Positions 16,685 to 26,190 of a DNA stretch of 64,000 bases are shown one piece after another. This DNA is from Bacteroidia bacterium (GTDB lineage Bacteria > Bacteroidota > Bacteroidia > Flavobacteriales > Flavobacteriaceae): assembly GCA_030425285.1 (NCBI GenBank), contig JAUIAY010000001.1, forward strand, positions 544,963-608,962, read 5' to 3'. How positions within the stretch are numbered: position 1 is the stretch's first letter; every line of letters begins with the position of its first letter. Made by a program: the position numbers and the translations under genes. Under the pieces are notes generated by a model. It saw nothing but the letters and a program-made list of their open reading frames with translations. It did no database searches and was not told the DNA's origin.

Positions 16685-19107
16685 TTTCCTGATTTTTCTA
16701 AACGGTCACGTTCGGCTTTGTCTTTGCTTCTTTGGTTGGTTTCTAAACCAGTGTTTCCAAATTTGTAGCTGAACCCTAGTTTTACAAATCGATTATCTTG
16801 ATTCATAAATCTTGTGTTGTCCTGTCTCAAGTATTTGGTCGTTATGGTAAAATCCTGCTTGTTGAATAAGTCGCCTGCGGTCAATGTCAACGCGCCACGA
16901 TCTTTAAAAATGGTTTTCTTTATTGCTAACTCACTAAACAACCTTCCATTGACCACTTGAAAGCCTTGCTGGTTTTTACTCATGAATATTAAAGACAAAT
17001 TAGCAGATAGGCTATTGTCTTTTAAAAATGATAAGGAATTACTCAACTCTGTGTAATTGGACCATCTATCTCTATTCAGTAAGCTTCCGTTGATTATTGC
17101 TTCCTCTTCAAGGTTATAAACTGATGTTACAAAATATACATTCCATCTTGGCATTAAATCGAAAAAGGTGATGAAATCAAAGCCATACTCTATCGTAGAC
17201 GAGATATTTGTAGGTGTGTAAATTAGCAGATTATTGTTATTGTCCTGTAAAGGCAATTCCATAAAACTGTCATCAATATATTTATAATATGATTGAATAT
17301 AAAACCTATCGTTTAGTGATATCCCGAATTCGAAATAGTCTTTTATAGCTGGTTGCAAGTTTGGATTTCCCGTAACAATGGTGTTGTCGTTTAAATAAAA
17401 CCTAAATGGATTCAGCGATTGGTAATCTGGTCGCTGAATACTCCTTTTGTAGTTGGAATAAATTCCAAGTTTTTCAGAAGCTTGAAAACTGATACTAGCT
17501 GTTGGGAACCAGTTAAAATAATCTTGCGTCAGGGTGTTGTTAGTTACCAAAGACTTACCTTCAATATTAGACTGTTCTACACGTAACCCTAGACTTATGT
17601 CCAGTTTTTCCCAGCTTTTTTCAAACTCTGCATATGCTGCTAACACATCTTCGTTGTAATCAAATGCATTGGAATTATTAGAATCAAAAACAGGATTTCC
17701 GTTTTCTATGTCAAACTGGTTTATTTCACTATCGGTGTTCACAAAAGAACCCTTCGCTCCAAAGGATAGTGCTGCCGTATCTTCTGACAATGGTAAGGTA
17801 TAATCTACTTGAGCGGTGTTAATTAAGGTGTTTTGCTTGGCGATTGTTTCAAAGGCATTCGAGAAATTTAAATTGTTATCGTTAAAATAATAATTGCTGT
17901 TAACATTTTGGTCTCTGTTATAATCGTAAGTTGTTAGATGCGCATTAAACGATAATTTGCTTCCGTTGATAAAACGACATACATAATCGAGGTCAAAACC
18001 TAAATTGTATTTATCATCACTAGAGTTATTGACATTATCAAAATTATAGAGCCTGTTGTAATTTGGATCAAAAACATCAGTTTGTCCATTAATGACATAG
18101 TCGAATTTTGGTAAGAACAACAAGTTAGATGAAAAGCTTAACGTATTATTGTCATTGATGAAGTAATCAAAATTAGTATTGATTGTATGGGTTTGTGATT
18201 TAATTGTTCTATCAAAATCTGAATCCCAACGTTCATAAATCGCATCGTTGTTGTCAATAAAATTGACTTGTTCATCATTTTCGCGTCCTATTTTTTCATT
18301 ATTGTAGCTATAACTTGCAAAGACATTTATTTTATTGTTTTTGTAATAATTCGTGATGCCTGCATTATATCTTGGGTAAAACCCTTGGGTATAGTTTGCA
18401 AAAACAGTTCCGCGATAACCCATTACTAGGTTTTTACCCATAACAATGTTGATTACAACACCATCGGCCGCATCATATCTGGCCCCAGGGTTTGTTATTA
18501 CTTCAACAGATTTTATACTACTAGCAGGCGATCCTTCCAATAAATTCATCAGTTCGCTGCTAGACAACTGAACCTTCCTATCATTGATATAAACTGTAGG
18601 CGTGGTGTTTTTAACCGAGATAGCTCCATCCAAAACAAGTACGCCTGGTGTGCTTTTAACCACTTCCATAACGTTTCCTTCACTTAAAGCTGTATTTTCA
18701 ACATTGAAGACCAGCCTGTCGGCTTCTTTTTTAACCGTTGGTTTTTTTGCAACAATGGAAATTTCATCAAGGGATTCTGCTGACTCTTCTAAAACGATAT
18801 CGCCAACATCAATACTTGAATTTCCAATAAGAACTTCCATATCATGCTCGCCAAAACCTATAAAACTGGTTCGCAAAATATAGTTGTTGGGCTCAACATG
18901 TTCTATTAGAAAAAAACCCTTGTCGTTTGATGTGGTGCCCTTGATTGCTGTAGAATCTGTAACAGACAGTAAAACAATATTGGCGAAGGAAATGGGATTG
19001 TTTTGGGAATCGACCACAAAACCAGAAACCGAGAAATCTTGACCAAATGCTACTGCACAGGTTAAAACGCTTATAATGAGTAAGCTAAATTTTGTTTTAA
19101 GATTCAT
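16681..19107 (-). CDS. TonB-dependent receptor-like outer-membrane protein
   Basis: The ATG at 19107 gives 808 residues. A signal peptide (about 1-23, ending VAFGQ) precedes a CarboxypepD_reg domain (about 25-110, FSVSGFVVDSQNNPISFANIVLL), a plug-like domain (about 120-225, VMEVVKSTPGVLVLDGAISVKN) and a long Asn/Tyr-rich beta barrel ending in KLGFSYKFG plus a charged tail. It belongs to the outer-membrane beta-barrel group often called OMP_b-brl type rather than the SusC class, and no SusD partner is adjacent. The substrate is unknown. A 15-bp palindrome lies just upstream. Confidence 0.85.
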   Translation of the reverse strand: MNLKTKFSLLIISVLTCAVAFGQDFSVSGFVVDSQNNPISFANIVLLSVTDSTAIKGTTSNDKGFFLIEHVEPNNYILRTSFIGFGEHDMEVLIGNSSIDVGDIVLEESAESLDEISIVAKKPTVKKEADRLVFNVENTALSEGNVMEVVKSTPGVLVLDGAISVKNTTPTVYINDRKVQLSSSELMNLLEGSPASSIKSVEVITNPGARYDAADGVVINIVMGKNLVMGYRGTVFANYTQGFYPRYNAGITNYYKNNKINVFASYSYNNEKIGRENDEQVNFIDNNDAIYERWDSDFDRTIKSQTHTINTNFDYFINDNNTLSFSSNLLFLPKFDYVINGQTDVFDPNYNRLYNFDNVNNSSDDKYNLGFDLDYVCRFINGSKLSFNAHLTTYDYNRDQNVNSNYYFNDNNLNFSNAFETIAKQNTLINTAQVDYTLPLSEDTAALSFGAKGSFVNTDSEINQFDIENGNPVFDSNNSNAFDYNEDVLAAYAEFEKSWEKLDISLGLRVEQSNIEGKSLVTNNTLTQDYFNWFPTASISFQASEKLGIYSNYKRSIQRPDYQSLNPFRFYLNDNTIVTGNPNLQPAIKDYFEFGISLNDRFYIQSYYKYIDDSFMELPLQDNNNNLLIYTPTNISSTIEYGFDFITFFDLMPRWNVYFVTSVYNLEEEAIINGSLLNRDRWSNYTELSNSLSFLKDNSLSANLSLIFMSKNQQGFQVVNGRLFSELAIKKTIFKDRGALTLTAGDLFNKQDFTITTKYLRQDNTRFMNQDNRFVKLGFSYKFGNTGLETNQRSKDKAERDRLEKSGN

Positions 19108-19158
19108 CGAGTTAGTTTGGAAATGCAATATAAAAATAGTTTTAAACTTTTGATTACG

Positions 19159-19173
19159 GATTTACCGTAAATC
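19159..19173. promoter_or_regulatory. Candidate operator: perfect palindrome GATTTAC-C-GTAAATC
   Basis: A 7-1-7 perfect inverted repeat lies in the 158-base gap between the divergent TonB-receptor gene and lepA. It is about 52 bases upstream of the receptor ATG, over its likely -33 region, and about 50 bases upstream of the lepA -7 box. No loop or T-run follows, so it reads as a protein-binding site rather than a terminator. Confidence 0.5.
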
Positions 19174-19223
19174 AAATTGTAGAATATTGTTGTTTAGAAA
19201 TATTTAAAGCATAATAAAACAGT

Positions 19224-19231
19224 TATATTTG
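19224..19231 (+). promoter_or_regulatory. Putative -7 box for lepA (TATATTTG)
   Basis: An exact TAnnTTTG match 34 bases before the lepA ATG. Confidence 0.45.
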
Positions 19232-19265
19232 CAAACTATTTATAAGTTATGCTAGATAGCAGATT

Positions 19266-21062
19266 ATGAAGCACATTAGAAACTTTTGCATTATTGCACA
19301 TATTGATCACGGAAAAAGTACGCTTGCCGATCGTTTATTGGATTTTACGGGTTCTGTGACTGAACGCGAAAAACAAAACCAGTTATTGGACAATATGGAT
19401 TTGGAGCGCGAACGTGGTATTACCATTAAATCGCACGCTATCCAAATGGATTACGTTCACAATGGCGAACCTTATGTGCTAAACCTTATTGATACGCCTG
19501 GTCATGTGGATTTTTCTTATGAAGTGTCTCGATCTATTGCTGCTTGTGAAGGCGCTTTGTTAATTGTTGATGCTGCTCAAAGTATTCAAGCACAAACTAT
19601 ATCGAACTTATATTTAGCGCTTGAAAATGATTTGGAAATCATTCCTGTCCTTAATAAAATAGATTTGCCAAGTGCCAATCCTGATGAGGTAACTGATGAT
19701 ATTGTTGATCTGTTAGGCTGTGACCCTTCTGAAGTCATCCCTGCCAGTGCAAAAACCGGTTTGGGCATTGAAGATATTTTAACAGCCATCATTGAACGTG
19801 TACCGCCTCCAAAAGGTAATGTAGACGAACCTTTACAAGCCTTGATTTTTGATTCGGTTTACAATCCGTTTCGTGGAGTTGAGACTTATTTTAGGGTTAT
19901 TAACGGCTCTATTAAAAAGGGCCAACAAATTAAGTTCATAGCTACTGGTAAAAATTACTTTGCTGATGAAGTTGGCACCTTGAAACTAAAACAAATGCCT
20001 AAAAATGAAATTAAGGCAGGAGATGTTGGTTATCTAATTACTGGAATCAAGGAAGCTAAAGAAGTTAAGGTTGGTGATACCATTACTGATGCCAAAGATC
20101 CCACAAAAAACGCCATTAGCGGTTTTGAGGATGTAAAACCTATGGTTTTTGCTGGAATTTATCCAGTAGATACTGAAGATTATGAAGATTTAAGAGCTTC
20201 AATGGAAAAACTTCAGCTTAATGATGCTTCTTTAGTCTTCCAGCCTGAAAGTTCAGCGGCTTTAGGATTTGGTTTCAGATGTGGTTTTCTAGGGATGCTA
20301 CATTTAGAGATTATCCAGGAGCGTTTGGAGCGCGAGTTTGATATGACGGTTATTACTACGGTTCCCAACGTATCGTATCATGCGTTTACCAACAAAAACC
20401 CTGATGAAATCATCATTGTTAATAACCCAACCGATTTACCAGACCCATCTACCTTAAATCGTGTTGAAGAGCCTTACATTAAAGCTACCATTATTACTAA
20501 AGCCGATTTTGTAGGCTCGGTTATGAGTTTGTGTATCGAAAAACGTGGTCAAATAAAAAACCAAACCTATCTAACTCCCGAACGTGTTGAATTGAGTTTT
20601 GATATGCCTTTGGCAGAAATTGTTTTTGATTTTTATGATAGATTAAAAACCGTTTCAAAAGGATATGCTTCTTTTGACTATTCGCCTATTGGTATGCGAG
20701 CATCAAAATTGGTTAGAGTTGATATTCTATTAAATTCCCAACAAGTTGATGCGCTTTCAGCTTTAATTCATGCGGATAACGCCTATAATATTGGTAAGAA
20801 AATGTGTGAAAAGCTTAAAGAGCTTATTCCGCGTCAACAATTTGATATTCCTATTCAGGCAGCTATTGGAGCAAAAATTATTTCGAGGGAAACCATCAAA
20901 GCTTTACGTAAAGACGTTACGGCCAAGTGTTATGGTGGTGATATCTCCAGAAAACGAAAGCTTCTTGAAAAACAGAAAAAAGGTAAAAAGAAAATGCGTC
21001 AAGTAGGGAATGTTGAAATTCCGCAACAAGCGTTTATGGCTGTTTTAAAGTTAAACGACTAA
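19266..21062 (+). CDS. lepA: Elongation factor 4 (LepA)
   Basis: A ribosome-associated GTPase acting on stalled or slowly translocating ribosomes and in 30S assembly. The 598-residue protein begins [24 protein letters not shown] motifs are [13 protein letters not shown] and NKIDLP. The C-terminal LepA-specific segment [24 protein letters not shown] is complete. Length is standard. It is monocistronic and convergent with the antiporter gene, with no terminator hairpin seen between them. Confidence 0.98.
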   Translation: MKHIRNFCIIAHIDHGKSTLADRLLDFTGSVTEREKQNQLLDNMDLERERGITIKSHAIQMDYVHNGEPYVLNLIDTPGHVDFSYEVSRSIAACEGALLIVDAAQSIQAQTISNLYLALENDLEIIPVLNKIDLPSANPDEVTDDIVDLLGCDPSEVIPASAKTGLGIEDILTAIIERVPPPKGNVDEPLQALIFDSVYNPFRGVETYFRVINGSIKKGQQIKFIATGKNYFADEVGTLKLKQMPKNEIKAGDVGYLITGIKEAKEVKVGDTITDAKDPTKNAISGFEDVKPMVFAGIYPVDTEDYEDLRASMEKLQLNDASLVFQPESSAALGFGFRCGFLGMLHLEIIQERLEREFDMTVITTVPNVSYHAFTNKNPDEIIIVNNPTDLPDPSTLNRVEEPYIKATIITKADFVGSVMSLCIEKRGQIKNQTYLTPERVELSFDMPLAEIVFDFYDRLKTVSKGYASFDYSPIGMRASKLVRVDILLNSQQVDALSALIHADNAYNIGKKMCEKLKELIPRQQFDIPIQAAIGAKIISRETIKALRKDVTAKCYGGDISRKRKLLEKQKKGKKKMRQVGNVEIPQQAFMAVLKLND

Positions 21063-21064
21063 TA

Positions 21065-22903
21065 TTACGAAGCTTTCTCTATTTTTATTGGTTTTCCTAA
21101 ATAAACCAAGCTACAATTATCATTAACCTTATCAGTTTCTGTACTGTAGGATGAAATAATGTGCAACTCACCTGATTTGTCTTTGACAAAAAGCGGCACA
21201 ACATTATCATCGTTATTGGTCATTTCAATAAGTTTATCGTAGTGGTCTTTATCTTTAATCGCTATTTCATTAATAATAGGATTTGTGCGGGTTACTTCTG
21301 TTAACTTGACAAAGTCGTCAGTATGAGAGAACAGTCCTTCTTTAGGATTGTCATTACTATTCTTCATTTCCTCCCTTGTCACTAGCCTAAAGCTTCCGTT
21401 TTCTCCAAATTGTTTACTAAACTTATTTATCGCATACTTATTAATGTCTGAATTGGCTGTCATGGCCATTAAATACCCAACATCGCTCAATTCAATATTA
21501 TCTGTCAGCGATTCAGAGTAAATATTTACGTTCAAAGCATCAAGCCCTAGTTCAAGTGATTTATTGACATTGGTTTGGTTATTGTCTATTAAAACCACAT
21601 GTCTTCCATTAGACACAAGATAATGACCAATTACACGGGCAAATTTAGAAGCTCCTATGATTAAAATTCCCTCGCTCTTTGTTAAGAATACACCTAGAAT
21701 TTTTGCAACAAAGCGTGCCGTGGTTGCATTCAACAGCACGGTTCCTAAAACAATCATAAAAACCAGTGGTGTAATATATTCGGCACCTTCAACACCCTGC
21801 TTTATAAGTTTTGTTCCAAAAAGTGATGCGATACCTGCAGCTACAATACCTCTAGGACCCACCCAACTAATAAATGTTTTTTCATTGGTTTTTAGTTTAG
21901 AACCTGTGGTGCTCAAGAAAACAGCTAATGGTCGTATTACAAAAACCACTATACCAAACAACACAGCAGTATTCCAATTATACAATAACATCACATCGTC
22001 AACACTGATGTTAGCGGCCAACAATATGAATAAAATGGATATCAAAAGAACGCTTAATGACTCTTTAAAATAAAGTAGTTCTTTTCGGTTTTGAAGCTTG
22101 CTGTTTCCCAAAACCATACCCATGACCACAACGGCCAATAACCCTGATTCATGAGCAAACACATCAGATTCTACAAAAACCAACAAAACGGTAGATAGCG
22201 ATACAACATTCAATAAATAATGTGGAATTAGATTCTTGTTGATGACAAACTTGAGTGCGTGGGCAAAAGTAAATCCAAAGGTTGTTCCAAAAAGTATGAT
22301 TTTTCCAAATTCTATAAAAGCTGTTTTTGTAAATCCACTATCACCTCCAACACTTATAAATTCAAAAACCAAAACCGCCACCAAGGCTCCAATTGGGTCA
22401 ATTAAAATGCCTTCCCACTTTAAAACTGCAGATACATCTTTCTTCAACGGAATATTTCTCAAAATAGGTGTAATTACCGTAGGTCCGGTAACTATAATGA
22501 GTGCTGAAAACAAAAAGCTAACTTCCCAGCTTAAATAAAATACATAGTGCGCAGCAATTGCTGCGCCGAAGAAGGTAATGGCTGACCCTAATGTTATCAA
22601 CTTGGTAATAACAGGCCCTACATTTCTAATTTCATCACGTTTGAGCGTAAGTCCACCTTCAAATAAAATAACACTTATGGCCAATGATACAAAGTAGTAT
22701 AAACCATCTCCAGGGAAAAGACCTTTTTTGCCATTCCAGATAGGTTCAATCCATTTGGATTTGTCTTCAGATAGAAATTCAGCCGCTATGGGTCCTACCA
22801 AAAGCCCGATTAATATTAAAGGTAAAATGGCAGGAATCTTTAGTCGCCATGCAACCCATTGTGCCAAAATCCCTAGAATAATAATACCAGCTAATTCTAT
22901 CAT
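21065..22903 (-). CDS. CPA1-type cation:proton antiporter with RCK/TrkA-N domain
   Basis: The protein has 612 residues. The first 400 form about 12 membrane helices of the Na+/H+ exchanger fold (ILFEGGLTLKRDEI, TGPTVITPILRNIPL, SWVGPRGIVAAGIASLF), with the ILFEGG and GPRG motifs of NhaP-like CPA1 exchangers. After residue 415 a Rossmann nucleotide-binding RCK/TrkA-N domain follows (GILIIGASKFARVIGHYLV, ending IDNN), then a cytosolic tail. It probably exports Na+ or K+ in exchange for protons under nucleotide control. It lies downstream of the SLC13-type transporter on the same strand. Confidence 0.9.
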   Translation of the reverse strand: MIELAGIIILGILAQWVAWRLKIPAILPLILIGLLVGPIAAEFLSEDKSKWIEPIWNGKKGLFPGDGLYYFVSLAISVILFEGGLTLKRDEIRNVGPVITKLITLGSAITFFGAAIAAHYVFYLSWEVSFLFSALIIVTGPTVITPILRNIPLKKDVSAVLKWEGILIDPIGALVAVLVFEFISVGGDSGFTKTAFIEFGKIILFGTTFGFTFAHALKFVINKNLIPHYLLNVVSLSTVLLVFVESDVFAHESGLLAVVVMGMVLGNSKLQNRKELLYFKESLSVLLISILFILLAANISVDDVMLLYNWNTAVLFGIVVFVIRPLAVFLSTTGSKLKTNEKTFISWVGPRGIVAAGIASLFGTKLIKQGVEGAEYITPLVFMIVLGTVLLNATTARFVAKILGVFLTKSEGILIIGASKFARVIGHYLVSNGRHVVLIDNNQTNVNKSLELGLDALNVNIYSESLTDNIELSDVGYLMAMTANSDINKYAINKFSKQFGENGSFRLVTREEMKNSNDNPKEGLFSHTDDFVKLTEVTRTNPIINEIAIKDKDHYDKLIEMTNNDDNVVPLFVKDKSGELHIISSYSTETDKVNDNCSLVYLGKPIKIEKAS

Positions 22904-22998
22904 GTTTTAAAGTTTTTTGAAAAATAGCAATAAAAAATTAAAATGGCACGCATTTAAAATTGATTTATCCATACACTGCAGTCGCAAGAATCCCTTTC

Positions 22999-24774
22999 TT
23001 AAAATGGAAAGAAATAGGGGATGATAAACGATGCTGCAATCCAAATGATAATATTTAAAGGGGTTCCAAACTTCAAAAAGTCCTTGAATTTATAATTTCC
23101 GGGCGCATATACCATAGTATTTGTAGGATAGCTCATAGGTGTCATAAAAGTCAGCGAACAAGCAAACATAACCGCTACAAGAAACGGTCGCGAACTAATG
23201 TCCATCATAGCCGCTAGGCTTATAACAATAGGGGTCATTAATGCCGCTGTTGCCTTACTGGAGATTAAATTTGTAGAAACAAAAGTCACTAAAAACAAAA
23301 TGCTCAATGTAATATGAGCGTCATACTGCCCCAAGTTGGCCTGGATAAAATCTGCTATTTGTTTGGCCCCTCCTGTTTTCTCCAAAGCAGTTCCCATGGA
23401 CAGTACGCCAGCCATCATAAAAATAACCTTCCATTCAACTGCCATATAAGCTTCAACGGGCTTCAGTGTTCCCGTTACTATCATAAGTAATGCTCCAACC
23501 ATGGCGCTAATTAAAATGGATGTTACATTTAAAGACGCAAACAAAATAACACCTATTCCAATCAATACGGCAGGGACGGCTTTTCGGTAATTGGTTTTTT
23601 TCTTTTCGTATTCTGACAGTTTAACCACGAGGTTTTGTGCCTCAATATTGTTCAGCTCATGTTCTTGCCCTAAAATCAACAACATATCGCCTTCAGTTAA
23701 TTTAATTGAAGACAGTTTATCATATTTAACCTCTTCACGTTGTCTGATTGCGATTACCGAACTTTTGTATTGTCGTCTAAAATTCAGCTGTCTTAAGGAG
23801 TGCCCTGCCAAATAGGATCCAAATGGCACAATAACTTCGTGCACTTGATAATTAGGATTTTGGGCTTCGGCTGCTTTCATGCGTCTGCTACCACTAATGA
23901 TATACCCTTTTAAATCCAAAAGTCTTTGTAGAGTTTCGGGTGGTGTAAGGATTTTTAGAATATCCCCTTCTTCTAATTTTATTTCTGGTGAAAAATTATG
24001 AATTAAATCCCCCTGTCTAAGAATTGAGAGAACGTTAATATTGTATTTTTTTACCAACTTTGAATCCTGTAGGGCTATGTCGATATCAGGGCAATTGCGC
24101 TCTATTTCAACTTCGGTTATATACTTTTTAGCCCTATCCATAAGCTCACTAGTGGCTTCTTTTTGTTTTGGTAATAAAAAAGGTCCTATTAAAAATATAT
24201 AGATAAACCCAACGGCCAACAGACATAAGGCTGCGCCACTAAACTCAAACATTCCAAACTCTTCAACACCATACTTCTTGGCATAACTACTTACTAAAAT
24301 ATTGGTTGAAGTTCCTATTAATGTACAAGTTCCACCAAATAAAGCCGCAAAAGAAATGGGCATTAATAGCATACTGGGTTTTATATTGGTTTCCCGACAA
24401 ACCGTTAATGCAATAGGAAGCAATAACGCCACAACAGCCGTATCATTTATGAAAGCAGAAAACAAACTTGAAATGGTGCAAAAAACAATTAATGCAACAA
24501 CATAATGAATCTTGGCAAGCTTGATTATTTTATAGCTCAACCCATCCAAAATCCCGGAATTAAAGATTCCGCCACTAACAACAAAAATACATCCTAAAGT
24601 CAGTGTTGCCGGGTGGTTAAATCCGGAAAAACCTTCTTCTGGAGACAGGACGCCTGTCACTATGAACAAAGCCATAATAATAATGGATGTTGTATCAATT
24701 GTAAAGTAGTCCCTGACAAATAATACGATTCCAACAGCTATAATGGAAAAGGTAATAATCAATTCAACTCTCAT
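22999..24774 (-). CDS. SLC13/DASS family permease with two TrkA-C domains
   Basis: The protein has 591 residues. Two membrane halves (about 1-200 and 390-591) carry repeated transporter hairpins (FINDTAVVALLLPIAL; TNLISSKATAALMTPIVISLA), flanking a cytosolic insert of two TrkA-C/RCK-C domains (about 205-380; IHNFSPEIKLEEGDILKIL, SIKLTEGDMLLILGQ). This is the widespread bacterial sodium-coupled anion symporter type; sulfate or dicarboxylate substrates are possible but not decidable. It stands about 95 bases before the antiporter gene, so the two may form a transport operon. Confidence 0.88.
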   Translation of the reverse strand: MRVELIITFSIIAVGIVLFVRDYFTIDTTSIIIMALFIVTGVLSPEEGFSGFNHPATLTLGCIFVVSGGIFNSGILDGLSYKIIKLAKIHYVVALIVFCTISSLFSAFINDTAVVALLLPIALTVCRETNIKPSMLLMPISFAALFGGTCTLIGTSTNILVSSYAKKYGVEEFGMFEFSGAALCLLAVGFIYIFLIGPFLLPKQKEATSELMDRAKKYITEVEIERNCPDIDIALQDSKLVKKYNINVLSILRQGDLIHNFSPEIKLEEGDILKILTPPETLQRLLDLKGYIISGSRRMKAAEAQNPNYQVHEVIVPFGSYLAGHSLRQLNFRRQYKSSVIAIRQREEVKYDKLSSIKLTEGDMLLILGQEHELNNIEAQNLVVKLSEYEKKKTNYRKAVPAVLIGIGVILFASLNVTSILISAMVGALLMIVTGTLKPVEAYMAVEWKVIFMMAGVLSMGTALEKTGGAKQIADFIQANLGQYDAHITLSILFLVTFVSTNLISSKATAALMTPIVISLAAMMDISSRPFLVAVMFACSLTFMTPMSYPTNTMVYAPGNYKFKDFLKFGTPLNIIIWIAASFIIPYFFPF

Positions 24775-24804
24775 GGGATGCTCAATTAATTGTTAAAATA
24801 CGGA

Positions 24805-25164
24805 CTACTCTGTTTGTTTCTCCTCCTTTTCTCCTGAAAGGTAATACAGCTTTTTTAAACTCTTCTTTAGTAGCATAAACCTATATATACCTATTACAAA
24901 AAAAATAGCGCTAAATAATAAAGATAGTATCGCTAGATATTTAAAATCCGGAAAGCTTTTTAACTGAAAAAAAGCAATACCTCCCAAAAGCAGATATAAT
25001 GACGACCTAATGTAAGACAGCAATGTGCGCTCATTTGCCAACCGGGTTCGCTCTATGGCAAGATAGTCGCGTAAAATAACCTCTTCATCTGGTTTAAAAT
25101 CACGACCAAACCTTAAAAGGTTCATCTTTTTGATCTTTATGGGTGGTTTGACGATTTTTTTCAT
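24805..25164 (-). CDS. DUF202 small membrane protein
   Basis: The protein has 119 residues from ATG 25164; an ATG at 25125 would give 106 and cannot be excluded. The hallmark LRDYLAIERTRLANERTLLSYIRSSLYLLL identifies DUF202 (YidH-like), with two further helices. The role is unknown. It precedes the SLC13-type gene by 30 bases on the same strand and is probably co-transcribed. Confidence 0.85.
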   Translation of the reverse strand: MKKIVKPPIKIKKMNLLRFGRDFKPDEEVILRDYLAIERTRLANERTLLSYIRSSLYLLLGGIAFFQLKSFPDFKYLAILSLLFSAIFFVIGIYRFMLLKKSLKKLYYLSGEKEEKQTE

Positions 25165-25311
25165 AAATAATGCTTTTATATAAAAATAAAGCAATTTTTT
25201 CACATACTAACTTTTAAACATTTTAAAAACAAATGCCTTTTTTGTTAAAAAAACCTCAATAACGCTTTTAAAAATTAAAAATGTTCTACACATTTCTTAA
25301 TTTGCGAGACT

Positions 25312-26172
25312 ATGAATCTATATCCCGTTAATGCAGGTAATTTTAAACTGGATGGTGGTGCCATGTTTGGTGTGGTTCCAAAATCCCTTTGGCAACGTAC
25401 CAACCCGGCCGATTCCAATAATATGATTGATATTGCGGCAAGGTGTTTATTAATTGAAGACGGTAATCGTTTGATATTAATTGATACCGGAATGGGCGAT
25501 AAACAGAGTGACAAATTTTTTGGATACTATTACCTTTGGGGCGATGACACTATAGATAAGTCGTTAAACAGATATGGTTTTCATCGGGATGATATTACCG
25601 ATGTTTTTATGACCCATCTTCATTTTGATCATTGCGGTGGCAGTATTCAATGGAACAAAGACAAAACGGGTTACGAGCCCGCCTTTAAAAATGCTAAATT
25701 TTGGAGCAATGCAGACCACTGGCAATGGGCAACAAAACCCAACAACCGTGAGAAGGCTTCTTTTTTAAAGGAAAACATCCTGCCCATGGAAGAGAGCGGC
25801 CAATTGCATTTTACAAGCCTCCCTGAATTGGATTTACTGAAAAATAGTGAACTGGGATTTGATATTTTCTTTGCAAACGGTCACACCGATAAGCAAATGA
25901 TTCCTATGATTAACCATAATGGTAAGACCATCTGTTTTATGGCCGATCTTTTACCTACTGCTGGACATTTACCAATACCCTTTGTTATGGGCTATGATAC
26001 TAGGCCATTGCTGACATTGGGCGAAAAAGAAAAATTCCTTAAAATGGCAGCAGATAATAATTATTACTTATTTTTGGAACACGATGCACACAATGAAATA
26101 ATTACAGTCAAAAACACTGAAAAAGGTGTGCGCTTGAATGAGGTTTTTAGCTGTAATGATATATTTAAATAA
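25312..26172 (+). CDS. Metallo-beta-lactamase-fold hydrolase
   Basis: The protein has 286 residues. The di-zinc site is complete: THLHFDHCGG (about residues 100-109), His in FFANGHTDKQM, and the bridging Asp in FMADLLPTAGH, with a late His in FLEHDAHNE. The opening MNLYPVNAGNFKLDGGAMFGVVPK resembles the lactonase-like branch (AHL lactonase relatives), but the substrate is not decidable. It is followed 18 bases later by the subtilase gene and probably shares its transcript. A TTAATTTG box (25297-25304), seven of eight to the -7 consensus, would leave only a few bases of leader. Confidence 0.85.
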   Translation: MNLYPVNAGNFKLDGGAMFGVVPKSLWQRTNPADSNNMIDIAARCLLIEDGNRLILIDTGMGDKQSDKFFGYYYLWGDDTIDKSLNRYGFHRDDITDVFMTHLHFDHCGGSIQWNKDKTGYEPAFKNAKFWSNADHWQWATKPNNREKASFLKENILPMEESGQLHFTSLPELDLLKNSELGFDIFFANGHTDKQMIPMINHNGKTICFMADLLPTAGHLPIPFVMGYDTRPLLTLGEKEKFLKMAADNNYYLFLEHDAHNEIITVKNTEKGVRLNEVFSCNDIFK

Positions 26173-26190
26173 ACATAATTGAAATTAAAC

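Noticed and set aside
21657-22073. 138-residue plus-strand frame inside the antiporter gene
   Set aside because: Antisense shadow of membrane-helix codons, with no homology visible.
22966-22980. TTATCCATA resembling a DnaA box upstream of the antiporter gene
   Set aside because: It misses the consensus, stands alone and has no AT-rich or repeat context.
22999-23020. CCCTTTCT/GGAAAG dyad at the end of the SLC13 gene as terminator
   Set aside because: The pairing is short and interrupted and no T-run follows on the minus strand.
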